Counted from the stretch's first letter, positions 1 to 7,780 are shown. The stretch: 7,864 bases of DNA from Acidobacteriaceae bacterium (GCA_025462785.1 JAOAPG010000113.1:1-7864); one strand, 5' to 3'. Made by a program: numbers and translations. Notes: a model not told the origin generated them from the letters alone.

Positions 1-845
1 AGGCTTTGTTCCTCACAGATTTGCTAGCATTTTTCGAAATGCAGCCCACGATCCGATCAAAACCCAACGCATTGCCCGCGCCGCGGCCAATCACCAATGG
101 ATTCGAATTTCGAAACGTCTCTTTTCATTATCCCGGCAGCTCCCGCCCGATTTTGAAGAATCTGAATTTTCATCTTCATCCCGGGGAACGCGTCGCGCTG
201 ATCGGAGAGAATGGCCAAGGCAAAACCACAATCGTGAAGCTGATCACTCGGCTTTACGATCCCACCGAAGGACAAGTTCTTCTTGATGGGGTGGATCTCC
301 GCGAGTACAGCCTTGAAGATCTTTATCGTGAGATTGGCGTCATCTTCCAGGACTTCATGCGTTACGAGATGACGGCAAGAGAGAACATTGCAGTAGGCCG
401 CATCGATGAACTCAGCAATCTGAAGCTTGTGCAGAGCGCCGCAGGAAAGAGTTTGGCCGATCAAGTCGTGGCCAAGCTCGAGGGCGGATACGAGCAAATG
501 TTGGGGCGACGGTTCGAAGAAGGCGTCGATCTTTCTGGCGGAGAATGGCAGAAAATCGCACTAGCCCGCGCTTATCTTCGAGATGCACAGTTGTTAATCC
601 TCGACGAGCCAACCGCTGCGCTGGACGCGCGAAGCGAATTCGAGGTCTTCCAACGTTTTGCGGAACTTACTCAGGGGAAGATGGCGCTCTTCATTTCGCA
701 CCGATTCTCGACTGTGCGCATGGCAGATCGCATCGTAGTACTCGAAAATGGAAGCATAGCCGAAGAAGGAACTCATGATGAGCTAGCCACCCTCGGTGGA
801 CGATACGCCGAGATGTTCGAGATGCAAGCTGCCAGCTACAGATAA
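1..845 (+). CDS. ABC exporter, fused permease/ATPase, C-terminal ATPase part (5' end outside window)
   Basis: The visible part is the end of the membrane domain linker plus one complete nucleotide-binding domain, so this is an inner-membrane exporter half-transporter (usual length near 600 residues) with its transmembrane half off the left edge. The reading frame is open from position 3; the TTG at 6 is not a credible start because it lies inside a typical permease-to-ATPase linker. Seen directly: Walker A GENGQGKT (204-227), Q-loop glutamine in VIFQDF (348-350), signature LSGGE (531-545), Walker B LLILDEP with catalytic glutamate (591-611), D-loop ALDAR, and H-loop histidine in ISHRFS (699-701). 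All catalytic motifs are intact, so the ATPase should be active. The FQDFMRYEMTARENI and LSGGEWQKIALARA stretches resemble NisT/lantibiotic-type exporters more than NdvA/ChvA glucan exporters. That comparison is from memory. The next gene starts 25 nt downstream on the same strand, so an operon is likely. The substrate is unknown; the neighbour suggests a glucan. Confidence 0.93.
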   Translation, partial: ALFLTDLLAFFEMQPTIRSKPNALPAPRPITNGFEFRNVSFHYPGSSRPILKNLNFHLHPGERVALIGENGQGKTTIVKLITRLYDPTEGQVLLDGVDLREYSLEDLYREIGVIFQDFMRYEMTARENIAVGRIDELSNLKLVQSAAGKSLADQVVAKLEGGYEQMLGRRFEEGVDLSGGEWQKIALARAYLRDAQLLILDEPTAALDARSEFEVFQRFAELTQGKMALFISHRFSTVRMADRIVVLENGSIAEEGTHDELATLGGRYAEMFEMQAASYR

Positions 846-870
846 AAGATCTACATCGCAAAAAGACTTT

Positions 871-3800
871 ATGATGCCGCAGAATATACATCCCGAGATC
901 GCAAACGAGCAGGCTGAACAAGCGCTCATATCCAAGGCGGCAGTCCGGGAAGAGTCCGTGCTGCCTTCTGCACTGGCCTTGCGGGCGGCAGAGCTGGCCT
1001 GTGGCCTGGCATGGCTGCCAAATACTCCGTCCTCCGATGTGGCCGCTACACGCTATTCTGCATTGGTTGAGGCTCTGCGGCCGGTGCTCAGTGCATTGCG
1101 AGATCCCCTACCCACGACTGGAATCTCTGAGGATTATCGTTGGCTTCACGATAATGTTCGGTTAATCGAAACCGAGCTGAGCGGAGTGGGTGCAACTCTC
1201 GAGCCCCTCGAGAATATTCCTCACGTTCGCACTCGCGAAAAGGCAACGCTTCCTCGCCCAATTGCTGTCGTCGAAGGGTTCCTGGTCGGGACCCAGTTTG
1301 AATTCAAGGAAGAATCATTCGCAACGTACATTGAAGGTTTCGAGGAAAAAACAGTTCTCAACGTCAAAGAACTTTGGGCACTGGTTCCAGCACTCAAGCT
1401 CGAATTGCTGGAACAGATCGCAATTCGTGCAGCTCGATTAATTGCCGACAAAGAAGCATCGACCGGCATAGACGTCTGCATTCGCAGTCTGCGCGAGATT
1501 ACTCAGAATTCATGGAAAGAAGCGATCGAACCGCTAATCTTCTTTGATCGAGTCCTGCGTCAAGATCCTGCTGGCGCCTATGCCCGCATGGACTTCGATA
1601 GCCGCGATCTTTACAGAAGCAAGATTATCGTTATCGCGGCACATTCTGATTGTAGCGAGATGGAAGTCGCCCAGGCCGCCCTCGAGTTGGCCCAGGTAGC
1701 GGCAAAGCAGACTGATATTACCCCTCGGATGAGGAGCCGAGTTTCACACGTCGGATTTTACCTCGTCGCAGAAGGCATCACTCTTCTTCATCGTCGAGTA
1801 GCTTACAAAATGCCTCTGGGAGAGCGCATACAGTCGCTGTTGAGGATGTACCCGGATGAGTTTTACGTGCCCGGCATTGCGGTTCTCACGTTCGCGATTA
1901 TGTCAGTGATTGTTCTCTTACTGACCAGCGCGAACAATTCGCTTGAGATGATTTTTCTGTCCATGCTGGCGTTGTTTCTGCCGGCTTCGCAGAGTGCAGT
2001 GCAGGTCATGAACTATCTGACGACGTCGCTGCTGTCTGCGCAAATCCTCCCTAAGCTCGATTTTTCGGAATCTGTTCCTGACGACTGTGTGACGTTGGTG
2101 GCAATTCCTACGCTCTTGCTAAATGAAAAGCAAGTTCGGCGGCTAGTTGATGATCTCGAAGTTCGCTTTCTTGGAAATCATGATCCCAATCTGCATTTTG
2201 CGTTGGTGAGCGACTTACCGGATTCATCTGAACCGTCCGCGGAAGAAAATCCACTCATAGATCTCTGTTCGAAATTGATTACAGAACTGAATGCCAAGTA
2301 TTCCAGGCGGAACATGGGATCGTTCTTCCTTTTTCACCGGCATCGAGTTTTCAATCCCCGGGAAGGGGTGTGGATGGGCTGGGAGCGGAAGCGCGGCAAG
2401 CTTTTGGATTTGAACAAACTGCTTCGCCGGCAATATGACAGCTTCCCGGTTAAGGTCGGCGATCTCTCGCTTCTTCCGAATGTCCGTTTTGTTTTGACTC
2501 TCGACTCGGATACAGAGTTGCCGCGTGGCTCGGCTCAGCGCATGATCGGTGCACTGGCACATCCACTGAATACCGCCATTCTTGATCCGGAGAAAAACAT
2601 TGTTGTTGCCGGATACGGAATCTTGCAGCCTCGCGTCGGTATTAGCGTTCAGAGCGCGGCACGTTCACGGCTGGCAAATATCTATTCGGGACAAACTGGG
2701 TACGACATCTACACGCACGCCGTGTCTGACGTTTATCAGGACCTGTTCGGGGAAGGCAGCTTCGCGGGAAAAGGAATTTACGAAGTCGAAACTCTACATC
2801 AGGTTCTAGACCGTCGATTTCCGCGCAATGCTTTGTTGAGCCATGATCTCATCGAAGGTGCCTATGCGCGGGCGGGTTTGGTAACCGACGTCGAGGTAAT
2901 TGAAGATTATCCCTCGCACTACAGCGCGTACAATCGGCGCAAACACCGCTGGCTTCGCGGAGACTGGCAGATTACGAACTGGCTGTTGCCGCAGGTTCCG
3001 GACGAGTCGGGCAACCGCGTACGCAATCCGATTTCGACTATTTCTCAGTGGAAGATTTTCGACAACCTGCGCCGCAGCCTGGTGGAACCTGCAACATTTT
3101 TGTTGCTGATACTCGGCTGGTTCGTCCTACCCGGGAAGCCTGCCTATTGGACTCTCGCGACCATCGTCATCCTATTTGTCCCCGCCTGGTGCCGATTCTT
3201 ATTTGAGTTGGTTCACGCCGCGATTGAGCGGAATACGGATATCGCGCGCGACGCCGTTGATGGGCTCTTTACTTCCAACGTTACCGTGCTTCTTACTTTG
3301 ACCTTCCTTGCGCACCAGATGCTGGTTTCGTTGGACGCTGTGGTTCGGGCCTTGGTGCGAAGAATGGTGACTGGGCAGCGCCTTTTGGAATGGGAGACCG
3401 CAGCCGAAGTCGAGCTGGGAATTCAGAAACGTACTGCAGTCGATGTCTATTTGGATTGGATGCCCGTGCTGGCCCTCGCCCTTGGTGCTCTGGTGTTTTT
3501 TGCACACCGGCGCGCGTTCTGGGCTGCGATTCCGATTCTGCTCCTCTGGGCCTCCAGCAAAGGCGTCGCTCGATGGCTGAATCGGCCTCCGAGTACCGAA
3601 CACAAACAGGCATCGGAGAAAGATGTTCAATTTTTGCGTAGCGCCGCGCTGCTGACGTGGAGATACTTCGCGGAGTTCAGCAATGCAGAGCACAATTGGC
3701 TGATTCCGGATAATCTGCAGGAACAGCCGTTCGTCGTTGCGCCTCGCGTCTCGCCGACGAATCTCGGCCTTCTTCTTAATGCGCGGCAAGTGGCGTGTGA

Positions 3801-5349
3801 ATTCGGTTATCTCACTGTTCCTGAATTTACCGAACTAACATCACGCACCCTGCAGACGCTCTCTAAACTCGAGCATTATCGCGGGCACCTGCTCAACTGG
3901 TACAACACTCAAACTCTTGAGGCACTTAGACCCAGATTCGTTTCGTCCGTCGATAACGGGAATTTTTTAGCATCCCTTTGGACTCTTCAAGAGGGCTGTC
4001 TGGACCGACTTGCCCGTCCGATCGTGGAGGCGAGTTCCGCTAGCGGATTGTTGGATCATGTGCGTCTTTTGGTCGAACTCAAGGGCTTCTCGAGAAAACA
4101 GTACGAGACGCTGGAAGACAAGGTCCTCGCAGATGATTGGCTGCGAAACTTGTTGGAACTGCCAGAAGGTTCGTTGAACGATGAGATCGCCAAATCAGCA
4201 AAGCACCCAACGGAAGTCAACTGGTTCGTCCAACAGGCACATGCTCGGATCAAGAATATTCGGCAGACTGTTCGTCTTTATTCTCCATGGCTTCTGCCCG
4301 AATTTACTTCTTTGCGGAATGACGCTGCGATCAGTATCGGTTCCGACTGGGGAACAGTTGCGATCGAAAGAATTCCCGACTTCATCGATCTTCTGACCAT
4401 ACGTCTCGAAGAGGTAATGTCTCAATCCGATCACTCTGACGAGCGTAGGTCTACACGTCAACTCCTTCGTAATCTTCTTCCAGAAGCCCGAACAAATGCC
4501 TTGCGGCTCATTGAAGCATTGCAGAGGATCGTGTCGACCATTGGCGACTTATCGGATGAAATGGGTTACGGATTTTTACTCAATCCAAAGAGAAAATTGT
4601 TGTCGGTCGGTTACGATGTCGAGAAAAATGAGCTAAACGCCGCCTGCTATGATCTGCTCGCCTCGGAGGCGCGCATTGCGTCATTCGTGGCAATTGCGAA
4701 AGATGACATACCGCAAGAGAGCTGGTTCCAGTTCGGCCGAGTGCACACCTCCTTTGAGGGACGCCCGCTCCTAGTTTCCTGGACCGGAACCATGTTTGAA
4801 TATTTAATGCCCTCGATCTGGATGCGGTCGTATCCGGATACGCTTCTCCAACGCTCTCGCGAAGCGGCGGTGGTGGCGCAAAAAGCCTATACCGCGCAGA
4901 ATCGCATTCCCTGGGGCATATCGGAGTCGGCCGCCTTCCGAAGAGACGACGCTGGCAATCATGAGTATCACGCGTTTGGAGTGCCCGGTCTCGCCGTCCA
5001 CAAGGCTGAGTTCAATGGGCTGGTAATCTCGCCATACTCCACATTTCTGGCATTACACGAAGACCCGACTTCGGCAGTCGAGAACCTGCACCGCATGGCG
5101 CACGAGGGCTGGATAGGGTCTTACGGTTTCTATGAATCCGCCGACTTTACATCTGAGGGACACCGTTCCAAGCGTAGCAATTACGAAGTAGTACGCTGCT
5201 GGATGGCTCACCATCAGGGCATGAGCCTTCTCTCTATCGCGAACTTTCTACTTGACGGCGTCGTGCAAGGCTGGTTCCATAACAATCCGCGTGTCCAAGC
5301 TACGGAGCTACTGTTGCACGAAAAGCCTCTGGCTCACGTCCCGGTGTAG
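871..5349 (+). CDS. Cyclic beta-1,2-glucan synthase-like protein: GT84 glycosyltransferase plus glycoamylase-like (GH189-type) domain, no GH94
   Basis: The predicted product is a 1492-residue inner-membrane enzyme resembling the N-terminal half of NdvB/ChvB/Cgs, which polymerise UDP-glucose into beta-1,2-glucan and cyclise it. Residues about 204-310 match the Cgs N-terminal region (IRSLREIT, RQDPAGAYARMDF). Hydrophobic segments lie near 334-352, 360-381, 743-760, 763-783, 804-827, 861-878 and 880-895. The cytosolic GT core carries D545-S-D547, SHDLIEG (657-663) and a RxxRW-like motif at R690-W694 in HRWLRGDWQ. The glycoamylase-like domain (about 910-1490) shows SPTNLG (961), NWYNT (1009), SSVDNGN (1025), WTGTMFEYLMP (1304), WGISES (1348), YGFYES (1418) and MAHHQGMS (1445). 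Canonical synthases are about 2800 residues and continue into a GH94 phosphorylase domain; this one ends 14 residues after the RVQATE segment. I chose ATG 871. The open frame reaches a GTG at 796, but those 25 residues overlap the ABC gene and look unlike a protein start. The ribosome site is weak (AAAAGA). ATG 874 is also possible. Family assignment is firm; the exact product is inference. Confidence 0.92.
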   Translation: MMPQNIHPEIANEQAEQALISKAAVREESVLPSALALRAAELACGLAWLPNTPSSDVAATRYSALVEALRPVLSALRDPLPTTGISEDYRWLHDNVRLIETELSGVGATLEPLENIPHVRTREKATLPRPIAVVEGFLVGTQFEFKEESFATYIEGFEEKTVLNVKELWALVPALKLELLEQIAIRAARLIADKEASTGIDVCIRSLREITQNSWKEAIEPLIFFDRVLRQDPAGAYARMDFDSRDLYRSKIIVIAAHSDCSEMEVAQAALELAQVAAKQTDITPRMRSRVSHVGFYLVAEGITLLHRRVAYKMPLGERIQSLLRMYPDEFYVPGIAVLTFAIMSVIVLLLTSANNSLEMIFLSMLALFLPASQSAVQVMNYLTTSLLSAQILPKLDFSESVPDDCVTLVAIPTLLLNEKQVRRLVDDLEVRFLGNHDPNLHFALVSDLPDSSEPSAEENPLIDLCSKLITELNAKYSRRNMGSFFLFHRHRVFNPREGVWMGWERKRGKLLDLNKLLRRQYDSFPVKVGDLSLLPNVRFVLTLDSDTELPRGSAQRMIGALAHPLNTAILDPEKNIVVAGYGILQPRVGISVQSAARSRLANIYSGQTGYDIYTHAVSDVYQDLFGEGSFAGKGIYEVETLHQVLDRRFPRNALLSHDLIEGAYARAGLVTDVEVIEDYPSHYSAYNRRKHRWLRGDWQITNWLLPQVPDESGNRVRNPISTISQWKIFDNLRRSLVEPATFLLLILGWFVLPGKPAYWTLATIVILFVPAWCRFLFELVHAAIERNTDIARDAVDGLFTSNVTVLLTLTFLAHQMLVSLDAVVRALVRRMVTGQRLLEWETAAEVELGIQKRTAVDVYLDWMPVLALALGALVFFAHRRAFWAAIPILLLWASSKGVARWLNRPPSTEHKQASEKDVQFLRSAALLTWRYFAEFSNAEHNWLIPDNLQEQPFVVAPRVSPTNLGLLLNARQVACEFGYLTVPEFTELTSRTLQTLSKLEHYRGHLLNWYNTQTLEALRPRFVSSVDNGNFLASLWTLQEGCLDRLARPIVEASSASGLLDHVRLLVELKGFSRKQYETLEDKVLADDWLRNLLELPEGSLNDEIAKSAKHPTEVNWFVQQAHARIKNIRQTVRLYSPWLLPEFTSLRNDAAISIGSDWGTVAIERIPDFIDLLTIRLEEVMSQSDHSDERRSTRQLLRNLLPEARTNALRLIEALQRIVSTIGDLSDEMGYGFLLNPKRKLLSVGYDVEKNELNAACYDLLASEARIASFVAIAKDDIPQESWFQFGRVHTSFEGRPLLVSWTGTMFEYLMPSIWMRSYPDTLLQRSREAAVVAQKAYTAQNRIPWGISESAAFRRDDAGNHEYHAFGVPGLAVHKAEFNGLVISPYSTFLALHEDPTSAVENLHRMAHEGWIGSYGFYESADFTSEGHRSKRSNYEVVRCWMAHHQGMSLLSIANFLLDGVVQGWFHNNPRVQATELLLHEKPLAHVPV

Positions 5350-5378
5350 GCACTCGATACGGCAACGCTGACGCATGA

Positions 5379-7268
5379 CTACTTAACAGTTACGCTCACG
5401 CTGCTTTTCCACGTACCGCCTCCGTTGTCCCAAGCCTGCACCACAACATTGTGCTGCCCTGAACTCAGGGACAGGGCCTTGTTAACTGCAGACCCATTCG
5501 TTTGGTAAATAAGATTACTGTCGACGTAAATTTGCATTGCATATACCGGCGCGTCGGCCTGGACTGACGCCTGAATTGTCACAGGAGATGTGAGAATCGC
5601 GCTGGAAGCCGGTGCCGCGATTGTAACGATGACTGGTTTTACATTTATCGTGGTCCCGTTTTTATAGACTCCGCCAGCAGTGTCCCAAGCCTGCACTACA
5701 AACTGATGCGATCCTGGCCCCACAGACAATGGAGTTGCCAGTCCAGTGCCGCTAAATTCGTATTGCAAAGTATTGTCGACATACACCTGGATTGCATAGA
5801 CGGGATTCCCATCCTGCGTGATTGCTGTAACGTCCAAGGGAGAATAGACAGACAGATTCGCCACAGGAGAAACAGTTACGACGCTCGGAGTCGGCAGCAC
5901 TGTCAGGTTGAATCCATTCTTTGTAATGCGGCCTGAGTCGTCCCAAGCCTCAACGACTACGTGGTGTTGCCCCTTACTCATCGGCATTTTCGCGTTTATT
6001 GCGCTTCCGCTTACCTCATATTTCAGAGCATCATCGACATAAACTTGCATTGCATACACTGGGCTCCTGCCATTTCCGTTTGCTGAAATGAGAACCGGAG
6101 ACGAAACGGTAGCATTGGGGGCGGGAGATTTGACTACGATCGCTTCCGACTGTGCCAGTACGTTCACTCCGCTTTTGTGAATTCCCCCCATCGCGTCCCA
6201 CGATTGCGCAACAATTTGATGTCCACCCTGGCTTAACGGAAGGGATGCATTCGCTATGGCGCCGCTTGTTTGATACCGGAGCGTGCCGTCCACATAAATC
6301 TGCATAGCGCGAACCGGGCTGCTGTTGTTCGCGAACGCTTGAACTTGAAGGGGCGAAGCGACCGCGGAATTCGAGAAAGGAGTGCTGACCTGCACGGTGT
6401 TAAAGAAGTCGAGCATGGGACTGGCCACCGCGCCTTCGCCGGGGCAAGCGGTAAATCTCATAGCGTCGCAGACCGTTCGCAGCAAATTCGCATGATCGTA
6501 GCGAACAGCGGATCGATATCCTGGCTTCACTTGCGGGCCGATTACCAGATTAGGCAGCCGCCCTCCGCAGCCAGATGTCAGCCTCGCGGAACAACGGTTG
6601 TCGTTCGACAAGTCGCCTTCGTCCCAGACCACAAACAGCAGACCATCGCCTCCCTGCTGGAACTCGGGACGTGCCAATATGGCGGGGAGTTGCGCTGCCA
6701 GCCACTGATCGGCTTGCGGCAGTGTACCGTCGTGGGCGTCCTCATTAAGATTGGGGCTTATGTAGGAAAAATTCGGCGTTGCGTTGTGTGCGATGTCTGT
6801 CGCCAGTTGTGTAAACGGCACAGAGTTAACTTGTTGTGCCGCGGCGCAAGAATCGGTGAAATCAATTAATGGATTGTGGCGTCGAACGTAATTTAAATTA
6901 CTTAATCCCTGGAAACCCGGATAAGGCAGATCCACCTGATAGGACTTCCACGTCAACCCACGCGCCAATACCTCGCGCACCACGTTGTCCACATTGAAAC
7001 AGCCGCTGGCGTTGTCGTCGGTCGTCACCGTTTGGCCTGTGACGAACCACATAAGAGCAGCAAGTGAATTGTGACGATTGGCATAGTACTGCGTGGCGAG
7101 TCCATATTTGGCGGCGAGTGAATTGAAGTAGGGCATGCTCGCATTGCCAATTACCTCTTCAAAGCTGTGGTTTTCTTCCGTGACGATCCAAACATGGTTC
7201 GACTGTGGCACTTGCGCACAGGCAATGTTCATGAAGACGAAGGCGAATAGCAATGACCAGAATTTCAT
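5379..7268 (-). CDS. Secreted phosphoesterase (acid phosphatase/phospholipase C-like) with four C-terminal Ig-like repeats
   Basis: The 629-residue product has a signal peptide (MKF, hydrophobic run, probable signal peptidase I cleavage after A16-C-A18), so it is exported. Residues about 20-290 match the phosphoesterase family that includes acid phosphatases and phospholipase C (PF04185-like). Visible motifs are TEENHSF (30-36), NRHNS (64-68), SPNLNEDAHDG (171-181), VVWDEGD (213-219), VIGPQVKPG and YDHANLLRT (257-265). The acidic and histidine residues in these motifs are the likely metal and substrate ligands. Cysteines at 90, 141, 226, 234, 267 and 275 could form disulfides, as expected outside the cytoplasm. 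Residues 293-628 are four Ig-like repeats. I chose ATG 7268 because it begins the signal peptide and has GGAG 12 nt upstream; the GTG at 7313 would put 15 charged and aromatic residues in front of it. The gene is convergent with the glucan synthase gene and divergent from the right-edge gene, so probably monocistronic. The substrate cannot be read from sequence. Confidence 0.9.
   Translation of the reverse strand: MKFWSLLFAFVFMNIACAQVPQSNHVWIVTEENHSFEEVIGNASMPYFNSLAAKYGLATQYYANRHNSLAALMWFVTGQTVTTDDNASGCFNVDNVVREVLARGLTWKSYQVDLPYPGFQGLSNLNYVRRHNPLIDFTDSCAAAQQVNSVPFTQLATDIAHNATPNFSYISPNLNEDAHDGTLPQADQWLAAQLPAILARPEFQQGGDGLLFVVWDEGDLSNDNRCSARLTSGCGGRLPNLVIGPQVKPGYRSAVRYDHANLLRTVCDAMRFTACPGEGAVASPMLDFFNTVQVSTPFSNSAVASPLQVQAFANNSSPVRAMQIYVDGTLRYQTSGAIANASLPLSQGGHQIVAQSWDAMGGIHKSGVNVLAQSEAIVVKSPAPNATVSSPVLISANGNGRSPVYAMQVYVDDALKYEVSGSAINAKMPMSKGQHHVVVEAWDDSGRITKNGFNLTVLPTPSVVTVSPVANLSVYSPLDVTAITQDGNPVYAIQVYVDNTLQYEFSGTGLATPLSVGPGSHQFVVQAWDTAGGVYKNGTTINVKPVIVTIAAPASSAILTSPVTIQASVQADAPVYAMQIYVDSNLIYQTNGSAVNKALSLSSGQHNVVVQAWDNGGGTWKSSVSVTVK
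5385..6392 (-). repeat. Four tandem Ig-like repeats within the phosphoesterase gene
   Basis: Four copies lie head to tail: repeat 1 at about 6392-6156, repeat 2 at 6143-5898, repeat 3 at 5885-5643 and repeat 4 at 5633-5385 (protein residues 293-371, 376-457, 462-542, 546-628). Each has a near-identical core of the type AMQxYVDxxLxYxxSG, starting at residues 321, 406, 492 and 577, so the period is 85-86 residues. Each also has a second block of the type GxHxxVVQAWDxxGG. The pattern is a beta-sandwich Ig-like module of the kind bacteria append to secreted enzymes. DNA of the copies has diverged, so this is an old duplication rather than a fresh one. The likely role is a spacer or a surface or carbohydrate contact; that is inference. 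Confidence 0.88.
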
Positions 7269-7423
7269 CTCTATTATCCACTCCACCCAGCAACGACGAC
7301 TCGACCAGAGCACTTCGGAGCAGGGCTCGGCATCCGCGCTTCAAAGGCATGACCGCATTTGAAACACACGTTTGTCGCCGGGTCCGAAGCTGCCCGTTGC
7401 TGGATCTCTTTTTTATTTACTGG

Positions 7424-7451
7424 CTTTTATTGGAGACGGGATTGAGCTCAA
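7424..7451 (-). promoter_or_regulatory. Candidate promoter for the phosphoesterase gene
   Basis: Reading the minus strand, TTGAGC (7451-7446) is followed after 16 nt by TAAAAG (7429-7424). Each hexamer matches the sigma-70 consensus at 4 of 6 positions. Transcription would begin near 7417 and leave a leader of about 150 nt. The match is weak and could be chance in this AT-rich stretch. Confidence 0.2.
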
Positions 7452-7485
7452 GATACTAGGACGGATGTCACAAGACAATGTGAAA

Positions 7486-7496
7486 GTGCTGAGCAC
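7486..7496. promoter_or_regulatory. Operator-like palindrome in the divergent region
   Basis: GTGCT-G-AGCAC is a perfect 5-bp-arm palindrome with a one-base centre. It overlaps a second, outer inverted repeat with GAAAGT (7482-7487) and ACTTTC (7501-7506). It lies upstream of both divergent genes and upstream of the candidate minus-strand promoter. A repressor or activator site is possible, but no regulator is encoded in view. Confidence 0.25.
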
Positions 7497-7714
7497 AATT
7501 ACTTTCGTTATTGATTAATTCGTCACGTTTGATGACAGTACGATGAAATTGTCCAACAAGGCTTTTATTTTGGACCCGACACGATTGCTTGAATAGGTCA
7601 CTCAAATTGCGCATCGACTTTTCCCCGAAATAAATTCATCTCAGATTCACTCGCGAGCAACATGTGTGAAACAAACATGTCTTTGGTCCGCAGTACCGAG
7701 GCTTCGCAGATCGG

Positions 7715-7744
7715 TTGGCCTCATTCTGGAAATACTGCTATGTT
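7715..7744 (+). promoter_or_regulatory. Candidate promoter for the carboxymuconolactone decarboxylase-like gene
   Basis: TTGGCC (7715-7720) is followed after 18 nt by TATGTT (7739-7744), each matching the sigma-70 consensus at 4 of 6 positions. Transcription would start near 7752, about 32 nt before the start codon, which leaves room for the Shine-Dalgarno. The spacing to the gene is sensible, but the hexamers are weak. Confidence 0.28.
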
Positions 7745-7773
7745 CGTCTGTTGCATGCGAGAAAATGAATCCT

Positions 7774-7780
7774 GGGAGAA
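7774..7780 (+). promoter_or_regulatory. Ribosome binding site that fixes the start at 7784
   Basis: GGGAGAA lies just before ATG 7784; the GGGAG core ends 5 nt from the start codon. It is the strongest Shine-Dalgarno in the window and decides between this start and the overlapping out-of-frame ATG at 7678. Confidence 0.7.

Noticed and set aside
1..845. Naming the exporter ndvA
   Set aside because: Position next to a glucan synthase suggests it, but the ATPase motif contexts do not look NdvA-like and the substrate-determining membrane domain is outside the window.
796..870. GTG start giving a 1517-residue glucan synthase that overlaps the ABC gene
   Set aside because: The extra 25 residues overlap the conserved end of the ABC gene, no Shine-Dalgarno precedes 796, and the segment does not look like an N-terminus of this family. 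ATG 871 is preferred.
3199..3789. Minus-strand open frame of 196 codons inside the glucan synthase gene
   Set aside because: It is antisense to a region coding for well-recognised membrane and barrel segments; its translation is low-complexity, basic and resembles nothing.
5362..5401. Near-direct repeat (5362-5374 and 5389-5401) at the end of the glucan synthase gene as a deletion scar
   Set aside because: Only 10 of 13 positions match and the second copy is coding sequence of the phosphoesterase; this is within chance.
6270..6869. Plus-strand open frame of 199 codons inside the phosphoesterase gene
   Set aside because: It is antisense to the conserved catalytic domain and first Ig repeat, with no recognisable protein character.
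7210..7230. Lipoprotein lipobox in the phosphoesterase signal peptide (N-I-A-C)
   Set aside because: The position three before the cysteine is Asn rather than Leu/Val/Ile, and an A-C-A signal peptidase I site fits better.
7269..7313. GTG start at 7313 for the phosphoesterase
   Set aside because: It adds 15 residues before an otherwise perfect signal peptide. ATG 7268 has a plausible GGAG upstream.
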